64,000 nucleotides of DNA, from the NCBI GenBank assembly GCA_963971285.1, contig OZ020262.1, forward strand, positions 7,942,745-8,006,744. Direction: 5' to 3'. The notes beneath the pieces are model-generated. The model was given only the letters and a program-made list of their open reading frames with translations, was not told the DNA's origin and did no database searches. Each line of letters starts with the position of its first letter. Positions within the stretch are counted from its first letter, which is position 1. Position numbers and translations under genes: made by a program. The DNA comes from Astropecten irregularis (lineage: Eukaryota > Echinodermata > Asteroidea > Paxillosida > Astropectinidae). Shown piece by piece: positions 22,965-33,200 of this stretch.

Positions 22965-23555
22965 CTATGTATGTGAACTATTCGTGTGTATTAACGGTGG
23001 ACAAGAAACACTGTTATTCATTCCTGCAGCTACCCTTTCAACAGTCGACACCCTTTTCAGATTGAAAATAAAAATACCTCTTTTGTAATATTTAGCAAAG
23101 TTATGAAAATGCGACTCGATATTTTGGGAACATATTTTCCTCATTGGATTACCATTGCACCAGTGGTTAGGGCCGTTAACTTTATCTTTCCAAGTATGGT
23201 ACTTAAGCAGTTGTATGTCCGTTTCATTCTGGAAAGTTTTACAAGTTGGTGTTATCCGATCAACATAACGTAAGGCGATACAGTATCCCTGTTCAAAGGG
23301 ACTCAGACTGCGTCCCTGATTGCGAAAGTAAGGCTTATGGATGATAACGGAAATATCCGGTATGATATCATGGGGCTTGACGCAACCTGACGGGCAGTAC
23401 ACCTTATTGTAATTCTCAAGCTGGCCTTCGGGGACGTGGATGTGCCAGTCGTACCGATCATGTTCAAAGTGGAAGGCATATGTCATTATGATAGGGACTG
23501 TGTACGTGAACTGGGGCTGGTGAATTTTCAAGAAGGCCTCTTCAAATCGGCTAAC
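22965..23555 (-). pseudogene. Orphan second exon of the glycosyltransferase-like gene
   Basis: A copy of the final exon of the gene at 27267-29423, in inverted orientation, with the acceptor (TTGGCAG before the exon at 23555) and the TAG stop (22967-22965) preserved. The 197-codon frame is open and differs from the intact exon by about one residue (RGIFIFNL here, RGIFYFNL there). No first exon is found upstream on the minus strand between 23556 and 27000, so it cannot make the full protein on its own. It could in principle be spliced from an unknown upstream exon. The near identity means either a very recent duplication, gene conversion or an assembly artefact. Confidence 0.75.
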
Positions 23556-23661
23556 CTGCCAACTAACACCAAAGAAATATCAAGAAATTAGCAGGTTAAA
23601 ACATATATCATTAGTCTGTTGCAAAACAAAACATATCATTCTTAGGAAATAATTGGTGTGG

Positions 23662-24010
23662 TTAAAGGTAGTATCATACTTTGGTACCGTAAGAAACCAA
23701 AACAGAAATGTTCACAGATTTACTTATAACTTTCAGGGAATGAAGATGGTGCTTGTAGAAACATACCGTTACCATTTTTCCGGCTGAAATCGTGTATTTA
23801 TCCAGAAATTAGTCAAACAACGACCGAAAATAAATCTTTTTGATCTTTTAAAAGATCAAAAATAAAAGAGAAAAGACTTAAGAAATACTGTGGCCGTTTT
23901 TCACGTTTTTCTCAAAAAGTGGGCACCGTATGGGACTGACATTTTCACAGATGACTATGACTGTATCTTCCTTGATATTTTTGCCCATGAAAGTATGATA
24001 CTACTTTTAA
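23662..24010. mobile_element. TTAA-target MITE, copy 2 (in the left arm)
   Basis: TTAA then AGGTAGTATCATACTTTGG on the left, and the inverted partner then TTAA on the right (right terminus slightly decayed, with a 24-bp deletion). The interior holds GATCTTTTAAAAGATC. It matches copy 3 at 28353-28726 in inverted orientation because both belong to the duplicated arms. Confidence 0.85.
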
Positions 24011-24092
24011 GGTGTGTCGCGGTATCCGCATGTAACGCTGCGCACATGTACATTATTCTGCAATGGAAAAATGTCGTTTTGGATAAATTAGT

Positions 24093-24718
24093 ATGGTGTA
24101 CTATAAAGGACACCTATCTGTTATCGTCGTGCGTGTGGGGAGCTCCGTCGTGCGTGTGAGCAGAGCGTCGTGTTTGTGAGCAGAGCGTCGTGCGTGTGAG
24201 TAAAACCGTCGTGCCTGTGAGCAGGTCCGTCGTGCGTGTGAGCAGAGCGTCGTGCCTGTGAGTAAAACCGTCGTGCCTGTGAGCAGCTCCGTCGTGTTTG
24301 TGAGCAGAGCGTCGTGCGTGTGAGTAAAACCGTCGTGCTTGTGAGCAGCTCCGTCGTGTTTGTGAGCAGAGCGTCGTGCGTGTGAGTAAAACCGTCGTGC
24401 CTGTGAGCAGGTCCGTCGTGCGTGTGAGCAGAGCGTCGTGCCTGTGAGTAAAACCGTCGTGCCTGTGAGCAGCTCCGTCGTGTTTGTGAGCAGAGCGTCG
24501 TGCGTGTGGGGAGCTCCGTCGTGTTTGTGAGCAGAGCGTCGTGCCTGTGAGTAAAACCGTCGTGTTTGTGAGTAAAACCGTCGTGCCTGTGAGTAAAGCC
24601 TTCGTGCCTGTGAGTAAAACCGTCGTGCCTGTGAGTAAAACCGTCGTGCCTGTGAGCAGCTCCGTCGTGTTCTCACACGCACGACGATAACAGATAGGTG
24701 TCCTTTATAGTACACCAT
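24093..24718. mobile_element. TIR element filled by a 20-21-bp minisatellite
   Basis: Starts TATGGTGTACTATAAAGGAC and continues to CGTCGTGCGTGTG at 24138. The exact inverted complement closes the element at 24672-24718, giving about 45 bp of perfect terminal inverted repeat. Between them are about 26 copies of a 20-21-bp unit (CGTCGTGCCTGTGAGTAAAA and variants ending GAGCAGAG or GAGCAGCTC). The 251-aa minus-strand frame is a repeat artefact. A TA or TAG duplication is possible at the ends but not certain. Confidence 0.85.
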
Positions 24719-25560
24719 ATAGTCGCTACTCAACGCTAACCAACTGCACTTGGGACCCGGTGCGGGGCAGAATCCCAGGCAGACTTGCCTATGAAAAGCG
24801 CATGAACACCGTACGGCAGCATACCGGTATTCGCTACGCAACTTCACGCAAGGCACGGTGTGAAAGGGGCTTTAGTCATAAACCTGAACTTCAGCGCTGA
24901 CATCGCGTACGACGTACACGTCGGCGACAGACCAATTGTACAGGTTCACTGGAGTACGTGGGCAATGTTTTATTGGCAGTTCGTTGTGGGAGTTGCTGAG
25001 CAGTCGTCAGAGTTGTTATGGTCGAGCGAGATTACAGAGACAACAAGTTCAGTGTCGCGTAAAGGAGTTGCTGAGTTGCAGTGAGACAGTCAGAAGGTAT
25101 TAACCCGTAAACTGTAAGTTAAATGTTTTGAGAGATAATCTGAGAGATTGTTTCATTGTTAAGAAGGAGAGGAACTTCTTTCACGGGGAATTAGTTAGAC
25201 CTTGTCGTAAGTGATATATGCGAATTCATGGGCACACGAGTAATAGGATACCTCGGAAGTTGTCGGAAACTTAAGATGCTCCATATTGCACCTGTTTATT
25301 GAGAACACCTAGCAAGGAGTAACTAACACATTTTGCGGCCTTACTGAAGCATGATCACCCGCAAGGAGATGAGAATAGAGTGACAGACGGCCGAGGACTC
25401 CCGCTCCGAGATCCAAGAGAGGAGTATTGGCCTTGAACTCCGGGAAACGGTCATCTCCCGGAGTATGGGTGTGGCAGGGACAGGCCCGCCGCGACAGACG
25501 GTCGAGGCCTTCCTTGAGTTCTCGAAATTATTACTTGTTATTCATGGAAATCGTTTCATA
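24719..25560 (+). repeat. Dispersed repeat, plus copy (family also at 47.8-48.47 and 55.0-55.2 kb)
   Basis: Blocks AGTTCGTTGTGGGAGTTGCT, GAGATTACAGAGACAA, GTCGCGTAAAGGAGTTG, TTGCAGTGAGACAGTCAG and ATGCTCCATATTGCACCTG recur in the same order, reverse-complemented, at 47800-48470; the first part recurs at 55000-55180. No conserved coding frame. Length and arrangement would fit an LTR or a long non-coding repeat. The class is not determined. Confidence 0.65.
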
Positions 25561-27044
25561 TGCCCCCATAATAATTTCGTATCATTAAGTTAATTTCGTG
25601 TCATTGATATAAAATGTAATTTCCTGTTCTTGAAAACATTCCGTGTCCTCGAAATTAACCAGTGTCGTATAAATCGTATTATTATTATGTTAATATATGA
25701 AGTATTTTGTATCATGATTCCTACAAATAATTTCTATGGTTTCTCTGGCCTTTTTGGTTTCTTGAAGGGTGATTTGGACTCGCCTTGTTTAATCTTGCAC
25801 CTGATTTTTCAATAAATTGTAAAGCGATTTCGCATTCCTGAACTCTCATAAAATTAGCTGCAACAGCATTTACTTGTACGAGCACTAGTCTAAAACCATA
25901 CTTGCACACTGATGGATCCTATTGAAGAGAAAACGCACCGTATGCTGTTGGTGTACGTGGAAAGAGCAATTATTGCAGCTTATCAGACATATTTATAACA
26001 TCTTGTAGGTGATCCTTTCAATGTAACAGAGCGACTTAACAGTGGATGGTGTGTGGTGAGTGGCTTTGTCATTCCAGCTTCGTGACATTTTTTTTTTTTT
26101 TTTTACAAAATGTGTGTCTTTATTTAATTTTTGACACTAATTTGCATTTTCCCGAGATTGGCCACTGCGGCATACTCTACTTTTTTGCATATACATGGCA
26201 ACATCTTTATACATAACGAACAATCATTCTATCATCATGTGACAACAAAATGCAAGTTCCAGTGCGTGGTCCTGAACAGTTTGTTGGGAGAAGGAATTGT
26301 GTTATTTTGTTTTGATGTGTAACAAACAAATGGCTGACTTCACCGCTAGTCAAACATAGGTGACGAATATATCGATTCTTTCAGTGCATTGATACAATAC
26401 ACGCCTCGCGTGACATTTTAGGTTCAGGACCAATGCCAAAATATAAATTCCGGGCGCACACACAACAACAAAAGGTCGCTGAACTTGCCGCGTACGCAGC
26501 TGGCGTTTCCATTTGTTTCTAGTCAATTCAATCTAGTGAATTAATAACGTGTATAGATTTTTTTGTTTCAATCCTGCTGTGCACATGTAATGTTTGATTT
26601 GATGTATGTATGTTTTGCATTTCTCTATGGCTCATTTTCCAGCTCTAGGTAAAGAGATGGAATACCACTTTTCAATGGACAATAATGTTCATAAAATCAA
26701 TGATATTGATATGCAGCATATGTTCTATTCTACTGTAATTAGATCGAGTCTGTTTTTGGTCCACGAATTGTACATCAGTTTCTTGGCAAATTTTAATACA
26801 ATCAGTGGTCACTTCAAAGGTGAATTCAAAGGTCAAATCAAACATTCAATTTAAAAATATTATTGAGACATCAAAAAATGCACATATGCATAATCATTTT
26901 ATTTGAGGGGTCATTAAAATTAACATTTGCATTTTCTCAAGATAATATAGCCGCGGTTGACCAAGGGTCCACATAAATTTTCGAAGGGTTTTATACGGTG
27001 AAGAAAAGAACATAGTATCATCGTCTCATCGCAGTGCGTTTTCT
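25561..27044. other. Intergenic sequence upstream of the glycosyltransferase-like gene
   Basis: No convincing gene. It includes a poly(T) run near 26090. The unknown 5' UTR exon and promoter of the plus-strand gene starting at 27253 should lie here or further left. Confidence 0.35.
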
Positions 27045-27172
27045 AATGGGAGACTTTGGAGAACCGGTCTTCAAGTCAACAGCGCACGCGCACGCATTTG
27101 TGACAATGCGCGCGCATGCTCACATTTGCGTGCGCTGTTGACTTGAAGATCGGTTCTCCAAAGTCTCCCATT
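27045..27172. repeat. Near-perfect 128-bp palindrome
   Basis: AATGGGAGACTTTGGAGAAC through AACAGCGCACGC (27045-27089) is the complement of 27128-27172 with a single mismatch. The roughly 38-bp loop is rich in CGCGCGCATG. It lies about 80 bp upstream of the splice acceptor of the coding first exon. Probably a foldback MITE; no coding role. Confidence 0.85.
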
Positions 27173-27252
27173 GTTGGACGGACTTGTTTCGCTACTGGAA
27201 GAAACAAACCTTTTGTTTTGGGAATAATTGATGTATTTACTTTATTTTTCAG

Positions 27253-29423
27253 ATCGTGTCATCGTGATGAAGATGAAGCGATTTTCTCTTTCCAAAGTGT
27301 TTCTGGCTGTAACGAGTCTGATATTTGTCTGGATGTTGTTTTTCAATCGTCATAGAGCTGGACGCTTCTTAACCGTCCGACTGCAGGGGAACGATGTCAG
27401 TAGCACACGCACTGACAATATGAATCGTACAATGACCATCATCGGTAATAGGAGTCATTCAGTTCACACGACGAGGGTGAGTCCTGATACCAGTCTAACC
27501 CGAGGATTTGGCATAACACTGGCTACGCATATCACTTCATCCAAATCATCATTAGTCAGTAACCTTTTCTGTATCTTTTTGCGAACTACTGTCGTCTTCT
27601 GGCCCCGCAAATACGGTTCCATCAATATGATATTCGACGCGGAATCAAAACAGGACCACGACTTTGCTGCTGCTCTGAAAGCTAAAGAAGACACATTGGG
27701 TGTTGAGTTTAACATGAAGTTCCAGCCTTTACCAGAAGATCCAACAGTGCTCAGCAAAATACCATTTCAGAAAAGTAGAGGACCTGGCTTCCATAGACAA
27801 ATGTGGAACGGGTTCTTCCTAGATCTCTACGTAGACACACCAGTTATAGTTTGGATGGATGCTGACATCATGTTCACCTCGCCCGTTACCCCTGAGAATA
27901 TCTTCAACTGGATGGATGCTGACATCATGTTCACCTCGCCCGTTACCCCTGAGAATATCTTCAACGGGGACAAATTGAGAGTCCTCGGTAGAAACTCCGG
28001 GGGGCACAAGGATTTAATGAAAGCCACACGCATAGCATTCGGAAAGGAGCTAGTCGCAAACTGGGACTACTTTCCAACGTATATCTGGAGAAACACGGTG
28101 ACCAATTGCCGAAATTATATCCTCAAATATCTCAACGTGAGTACAAAATATATTAATTCAATCAAGTATTTTCCTTCACATCGAGAAAAAATTATACATT
28201 AATTTAATTGAATTCTGCTTCGATTTATACACAACTGCATTATTTCGCATGTAACTATCATCTAAATATCTCTAATTTATCCAAAACGACATTTTTCCAT
28301 TGCAGAATAATGTACATGTGCGCAGCGTTACATGCGGATACCGCGACACACCTTAAAAGTAGTATCATACTTTGGTTTTTGTCAAAGAAGTTCAGATTCA
28401 TGGGCAAAAATATCAAGGAAGATACAGTCATAGTCATCTGTGAAAATGTCAGTCCCATACGGTGCCCACTTTTTGAGAAAAACGTGAAAAACGGCCACAG
28501 TATTTCTTAAGTCTTTTCTCTTTTATTTTTGATCTTTTAAAAGATCAAAAAGATTTATTTTCGGTCGTTGTTTGACTAATTTCTGGATAAATACACGATT
28601 TCAGCCGGAAAAATGGTAACGGTATGTTTCTACAAGCACCATCTTCATTCCCTGAAAGTTATAAGTAAATCTGTGAACATTTCTGTTTTGGTTTCTTACG
28701 GTACCAAAGTATGATACTACCTTTAACCACACCAATTATTTCCTAAGAATGATATGTTTTGTTTTGCAACAGACTAATGATATATGTTTTAACCTGCTAA
28801 TTTCTTGATATTTCTTTGGTGTTAGTTGGCAGGTTAGCCGATTTGAAGAGGCCTTCTTGAAAATTCACCAGCCCCAGTTCACGTACACAGTCCCTATCAT
28901 AATGACATATGCCTTCCACTTTGAACATGATCGGTACGACTGGCACATCCACGTCCCCGAAGGCCAGCTTGAGAATTACAATAAGGTGTACTGCCCGTCA
29001 GGTTGCGTCAAGCCCCATGATATCATACCGGATATTTCCGTTATCATCCATAAGCCTTACTTTCGCAATCAGGGACGCAGTCTGAGTCCCTTTGAACAGG
29101 GATACTGTATCGCCTTACGTTATGTTGATCGGATAACACCAACTTGTAAAACTTTCCAGAATGAAACGGACATACAACTGCTTAAGTACCATACTTGGAA
29201 AGATAAAGTTAACGGCCCTAACCACTGGTGCAATGGTAATCCAATGAGGAAAATATGTTCCCAAAATATCGAGTCGCATTTTCATAACTTTGCTAAATAT
29301 TACAAAAGAGGTATTTTTTATTTCAATCTGAAAAGGGTGTCGACTGTTGAAAGGGTAGCTGCAGGAATGAATAACAGTGTTTCTTGTCCACCGTTAATAC
29401 ACACGAATAGTTCACATACATAG
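27253..29423 (+). CDS. Two-exon type II membrane glycosyltransferase-like protein, copy 1
   Basis: Exon 1 begins at 27253 after a TTTTTCAG acceptor; ATG at 27267. The exon ends at 28136 at a GTGAGT donor in phase 0. Exon 2 is 28833-29423 after TTGGCAG, with TAG stop. The product is 486 residues. A short basic N-terminus and one hydrophobic segment (residues about 9-26, KVFLAVTSLIFVWMLFF) suggest a type II Golgi anchor. Then FWPRKYGSINMIFDAES and WMDADIMF, a likely DxD metal and nucleotide-sugar site of a GT-A fold. Odd: the 57 bp coding for the DxD segment is exactly duplicated in frame (27852-27908 and 27909-27965), so the protein has MDAD at about 197-200 and 216-219. Copy 2 at 41.2-47.2 kb has it once. 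Exon 2 is rich in Cys and aromatic residues. Acceptor and donor sugars are unknown. It may belong to an uncharacterised DUF family. Confidence 0.75.
27852..27965 (+). repeat. In-frame exact tandem duplication of 57 bp over the DxD motif
   Basis: Two identical 57-bp units, each encoding the 19 residues WMDADIMFTSPVTPENIFN. They sit back to back within exon 1 of the glycosyltransferase-like gene. The paralogue at 46391-47164 has one unit. Zero differences between the units implies a very recent event. Confidence 0.97.
28353..28726. mobile_element. TTAA-target MITE, copy 3 (intron of the glycosyltransferase-like gene)
   Basis: TTAA on both sides, left end AAGTAGTATCATACTTTGG, right end its inverted partner CCAAAGTATGATACTACCT. 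The central GATCTTTTAAAAGATC palindrome is intact, and the length is 366 bp between the TTAA sites. The duplicated target TTAA and an AGG-start TIR are known for Kolobok-type (and, for TTAA, piggyBac-type) DNA transposons. Confidence 0.88.
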
Positions 29424-29447
29424 TTCAGGAAGAATTCAAATACATAT

Positions 29448-29486
29448 TGTGATGAAGACTAGAGCAGACTAGTCGAAACGTTGAGA
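29448..29486 (+). ncRNA. Hammerhead-ribozyme-like motif downstream of the stop codon
   Basis: GTGATGA, then a 6-bp stem GACTAG/CTAGTC around a 6-base loop, then GAAACGTTGAG. This is the order of the hammerhead core (CUGAUGA, stem II, GAAAC) as known from Penelope-like elements. The first core base is G instead of C, so the essential C3-G8 pair is lost and activity is doubtful. The paralogue's 3' flank matches up to just before this point and then diverges, as if a Penelope-type fragment had inserted. An inverted copy is in the left arm near 22902-22940. Confidence 0.4.
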
Positions 29487-29779
29487 CCTAATTGTGAGAA
29501 GTGCAAAAGTACGAACGATTATTACATGGTGTTTCCGCAAACCGATCCACATACCAATTGTCACCATGCAAAGCCTAAAATCTTTCTTGAATTTTTAGTT
29601 TATTCTCCATTTGTTCTTATTTTATCTGGGGAGTGATTTTAGAAGGACCTTGGGGTCCCGTTCACGACCCTAGTCAAAAATTAAAATAAAATAAATACTG
29701 ATAATAATAATAATGTTGGATATAGACGAGAGCGCACGAACTACGTCATGAGGTGTCAAATAACAAGTAATTAAAATAT

Positions 29780-31470
29780 TCTACCCCGAATCTTGTAAAA
29801 TCACTGAGACTTTCAGTTGATTCTTTCAAAAACGTCATGGATCAGGTCGGTCTTTATGACACAGTGCTTAACCCATGTTTCCTCCTCAAATTGGGTAAAA
29901 GCTCGGATCAATATTTTTTCACCAAATATAAATGTAATGGAAGGTCTTTCTTTGTGATACATGTTTGACATCAGTGACCTCTACTGTCGGTCAAACCCGA
30001 AGTAATTCTTCTTGCAAAAGTGATAAGAGCTAAATCTTCTTTTTTTCGCCAAATGTCAATGATAGCGAAGGTCTTTTATCTAAAACATTTTTTGACCTCT
30101 GTGACTTCTTCTTCCGGTCAAAAAGGAAGTAGCTCCTCATTGAAAAGTGACAAGAGATAGGGTCATGATTCTGTCTCCAATTGTCCATATCAGGACTGGT
30201 GACACTGGTCTTCACCAAACTCAAACGGGCTACTGGGGAAAATGCGGACAAACGATCATGACGGTGCTTTAATTATAGGAATGGTTTGGATGTAGGAAAC
30301 ATCAGGGACATGCATGTGACGTGACCAGCGCAATGTCCAGTTGCGACATTGGTATAATTATAGGCCTACACAAGCTCAGATCAAGGCGACACAAAAGCCT
30401 AAATGTACACATTAGCTAGGCACGTTCACACACACAAAGAAGCGCGACTATTTGGGTCGCGCTCCGAATCGCGACCCAAATAGTCGAGCTCCTCTGGTGT
30501 GTGTGAACGTGCCTACTATTGCAAAATTCATATATTCTGAATCTGACTGTGCCTGGCTCCTTCACCATCCAGGTTCTGTGTAATGTATGTAATCTACGTA
30601 CCTAATCTCAACCATGGGCAGGAAATATTCCATACTTCCCAATTTTATATTGGCACTTTATCACTGCTCACGCAAAATACGGGAAGCTGTTCCACGTTCC
30701 ACGTCTTTTAATAGTTAAAAAGAATGCACTTTTAACCTTAAAACACGTGACTTAATCATCTTCCGTAATATTGACAATAGACAAAACTAATTATGAACTT
30801 AGCTCCTAATACTTTCAAATAACGGAATACTTCCGGCTCGACCGGATTAAAAGGTCAATGAGTTCAAGCAATTTGTCAAAAAGAAAGACCTTCCCTAACG
30901 TTGACATTAATTAATTAGTCATAAGAATCATGATCCTGGCTCTTACTTACCACTTTTGAAAAGAGGAGCTACTTCCTGATTAACCGGAAGTAGAGGTCAC
31001 AAACATTCAACAATCCTCTCCATTATCTCTACCCCGTAAAAGCTATGTTGTCCTATACACATGTTCCTATAGGGCCTATAAAAACTGTTCATTGAATAAA
31101 TGTGTGTACAAGACATGGAGAAGACATGGCTCAGGGGTAACGCAAGAGCAAAATCGTACCGTACCGTGGAAAGCAAATCAGGAGAAAAGACCAACGAGTA
31201 TCCGAGATCACACTTCAGGGACTTAATCAGTCACTTTCCCTTGTTGATATTGAATGATTATTGTTTTAAAGAGTGCACTATTAATCTGAAGTCACGTGAC
31301 TTACTGATAATGTTTGTGACAAAGAAAAATCATTCCTAATAGGGACAATTGACAATGAATAACATGATCCTGGCTCTAACTACTCTCAAATGTCGGAATG
31401 TCCTGATTGACCGGAAGTAGACGTCACGGAGGTCAAATAATGTCTCCCAAAGAATTGATTGCCTAACATT
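29780..31470. repeat. Degenerate dispersed repeats (GACCGGAAGTAG...AGGTCA family)
   Basis: Recurrent words such as GACCGGAAGTAG, AGGTCACA, AAAGAAAGACCTTCCC, TGGCTCTTACTACTTTTAAA and GAGGAGCTACTTCC occur in both orientations. The family also fills the intron of the second glycosyltransferase-like gene (42.4-46.1 kb) and appears at 40370-40450. No gene within. Confidence 0.6.
30416..30514. repeat. 99-bp palindromic element
   Basis: TAGGCACGTTCACACACAC and GCGCGACTATTTGGGTCGCG on the left pair with CGCGACCCAAATAGTCGAGC and GTGTGTGTGAACGTGCCTA on the right, around CTCCGAAT. This is a long, mildly mismatched hairpin, probably a tiny MITE. Confidence 0.8.
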
Positions 31471-31509
31471 CTCTTTTAGCCAAAGAATCTCAGTTACTCA
31501 AACGGTTCA

Positions 31510-31815
31510 TTGTTTTGTTTGTTTTGTTTTTTATTAAAGTTTTTGATGATTGAAATCAAAGTCTTGTACATGAAGACCGTCTGGGCAGTCAAGAAAACCT
31601 TCTTCAACAACTACAAGGATTTTTTGTCAAGTTACCTGCATCTGAAAGATAATGATACTCATCAATATATCGTGGATGATCTCGAAGAAAAAGTAGATAA
31701 AGGCATGGGACTAAACAAAGCCTTGAACAGAGTACTGCCTAAACACCAAAGCAAATTTGACGGACTGTTCCAACAAGATGAAGAGGAGGATAACCAGGAA
31801 GACAGTGATGAATAA
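31510..31815 (+). CDS. Unidentified small protein or terminal exon with acidic tail
   Basis: An open frame of about 85-100 residues ending in TAA. It reads like a real protein C-terminus: amphipathic KKTFFNNYKDFLSSYL, DDLEEKVDKGMGLNKALNRV, then the acidic tail DEEEDNQEDSDE. Possible acceptor sites (TTTTATTAAAG near 31540, ATCAAAG near 31559) precede the better part, so it may be a last exon rather than a stand-alone gene. No partner exon was found upstream among the repeats. I do not recognise the family. It could be the end of a transposon-encoded protein. Confidence 0.35.
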   Translation: MFCLFCFLLKFLMIEIKVLYMKTVWAVKKTFFNNYKDFLSSYLHLKDNDTHQYIVDDLEEKVDKGMGLNKALNRVLPKHQSKFDGLFQQDEEEDNQEDSDE

Positions 31816-32940
31816 AGACGATAAATAGATCGAGGCTTCAAGTTTGAAACAGATTACATTAGCCTTTAACTTAAAAAATAATAATCTAGCACTTGATATT
31901 AATCATGTTTACCTCCGTTGCCCACTCCGCATTTAATAGGCTTAAACCAAATTGTATTTCAAAACCGTTGTCTTGATGTATCTGAGAGTTTTACGTTTAA
32001 CGCTTATTAATTTCATTTCATTTTATTTACTTACCGGTAGCTAGACCCAGTAACTGGGGCGCTGAACTCCCTTTGTTAAATTTTGTGGTTAGAGTTTCTT
32101 TATTAATAATATCATAATTTGTATTCCTATTACGAGAATGTTTTTAAAATAAACTGGCATAACGAACAGTATGCAGTATTATTAAAATGAGAAAAAAGTT
32201 TCGTGGAGTCAATTACGTAGTGCAGTTTATGTTTTGTCTATTACTGAAGTTATATGCAGGCGGATGTTTCCCAATACAGCGCTAATGGGGAGGTGGGGAG
32301 GGCAGAGGGAGGGGTGGTAACAGGTCCGAACAGGACCACCGAATGAATTGGGCAATCCCGATGAGTCATTATGTTGTGACGTCAGTTATCCGTCCTCCCG
32401 TAAACAACTCAGTGCACATTCAACGGAAGGGGTACTGCTATTCCGAGCTTGAGCTGGTCAGCGGTCATTGCCTTATAGTGAAACTGGGTATCCTGCAGTA
32501 GTACCATTCGTCAGGAGAGTATGGTACTCATAACAAAGCAGTCTCCAAGAATATGGTTCACTACATGTACAAAGGAATAACTCTATGCAATAGAAAAGCA
32601 GATCACATAGACCATGGAGGTAGCTACCTCTTATGTTTTCCTACCAATTACTCGATCTTAACCAGACACCGGATGCACAGATGTTTGACCCATTTCTCAG
32701 TCTTCGTAGATGTTTGATAACACTATCGAGTACGACACTTGCATATATAAGTCACACCAAGTTCGGATGTGGCTCATTTTTCGACCACTCAATGGGCTGT
32801 GTATCCTCACAGTACAGCATATCCGGTATTGTATTCACTATCATTATTGAAGTAATTTGAAGTAAAATATATTTTGTACAACATGAGTGAGAGCATAAAT
32901 TCTCCTGTTATTAAAATGCACGATTGGCAGCGTATTCGAT
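31816..32940. other. Intergenic sequence, nothing recognised
   Basis: No domain-bearing frame and no delimited repeat. There is a short G-rich run near 32285-32325. Confidence 0.4.
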
Positions 32941-33200
32941 TTAAAGGTAGCATCATACTAATTGACAGCATACCGAACCAGAAATCTTCTCAAATTTACG
33001 TGTAACCTACAGGGTATAAAGATGGTGATGATATAGGAACATACCGTTATAATTGCTGTATTTATCCCGAAAAAAAAAAAATTGAGTAAAACCAGTAACA
33101 GATAACTGTTACTGTATCGTCCTTAATATTTTTGCCCATGAATCTGTATTTCTTTGACCCCAAAAAAAACAACAACAACAAAGAATGATATTACCTTTCA
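32941..33200. mobile_element. TTAA-target MITE, copy 4 (internally deleted)
   Basis: TTAA then AGGTAGCATCATAC on the left; GATATTACCT then TTCA on the right. Interior words such as AAATCTTCTCAAATTTACGTG and ATTTTTGCCCATGAATCTG match the family, but about 110 bp around the central palindrome is missing. Confidence 0.7.

Larger units (their letters stand above)
22609..24092 (-). repeat. Left arm of a 1.5-kb inverted segmental duplication
   Basis: Reverse complement of 28272-29779, nearly identical along its whole length. It includes the exon at 22965-23555, the intron end, MITE copy 2 and the 3' flank. The one obvious length difference is about 24 bp missing here near 23990. The outer edge is at the AATTAAAATAT word and the inner edge at GGATAAATTAG, directly against the minisatellite element at 24093. 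The arms are separated by about 4.2 kb. Confidence 0.93.
28272..29779 (+). repeat. Right arm of the 1.5-kb inverted segmental duplication
   Basis: Inverted counterpart of 22609-24092. It contains most of the intron, MITE copy 3, exon 2 of the glycosyltransferase-like gene and about 350 bp of 3' flank, ending at AATTAAAATAT near 29779. Outside the arms the sequences are unrelated. Confidence 0.93.

Noticed and set aside
24101..24856. A 251-residue minus-strand frame of TTVLLTGTT/RRFYSQA repeats
   Set aside because: Generated by the 20-21-bp minisatellite inside a TIR element; no start context, signal or domain.
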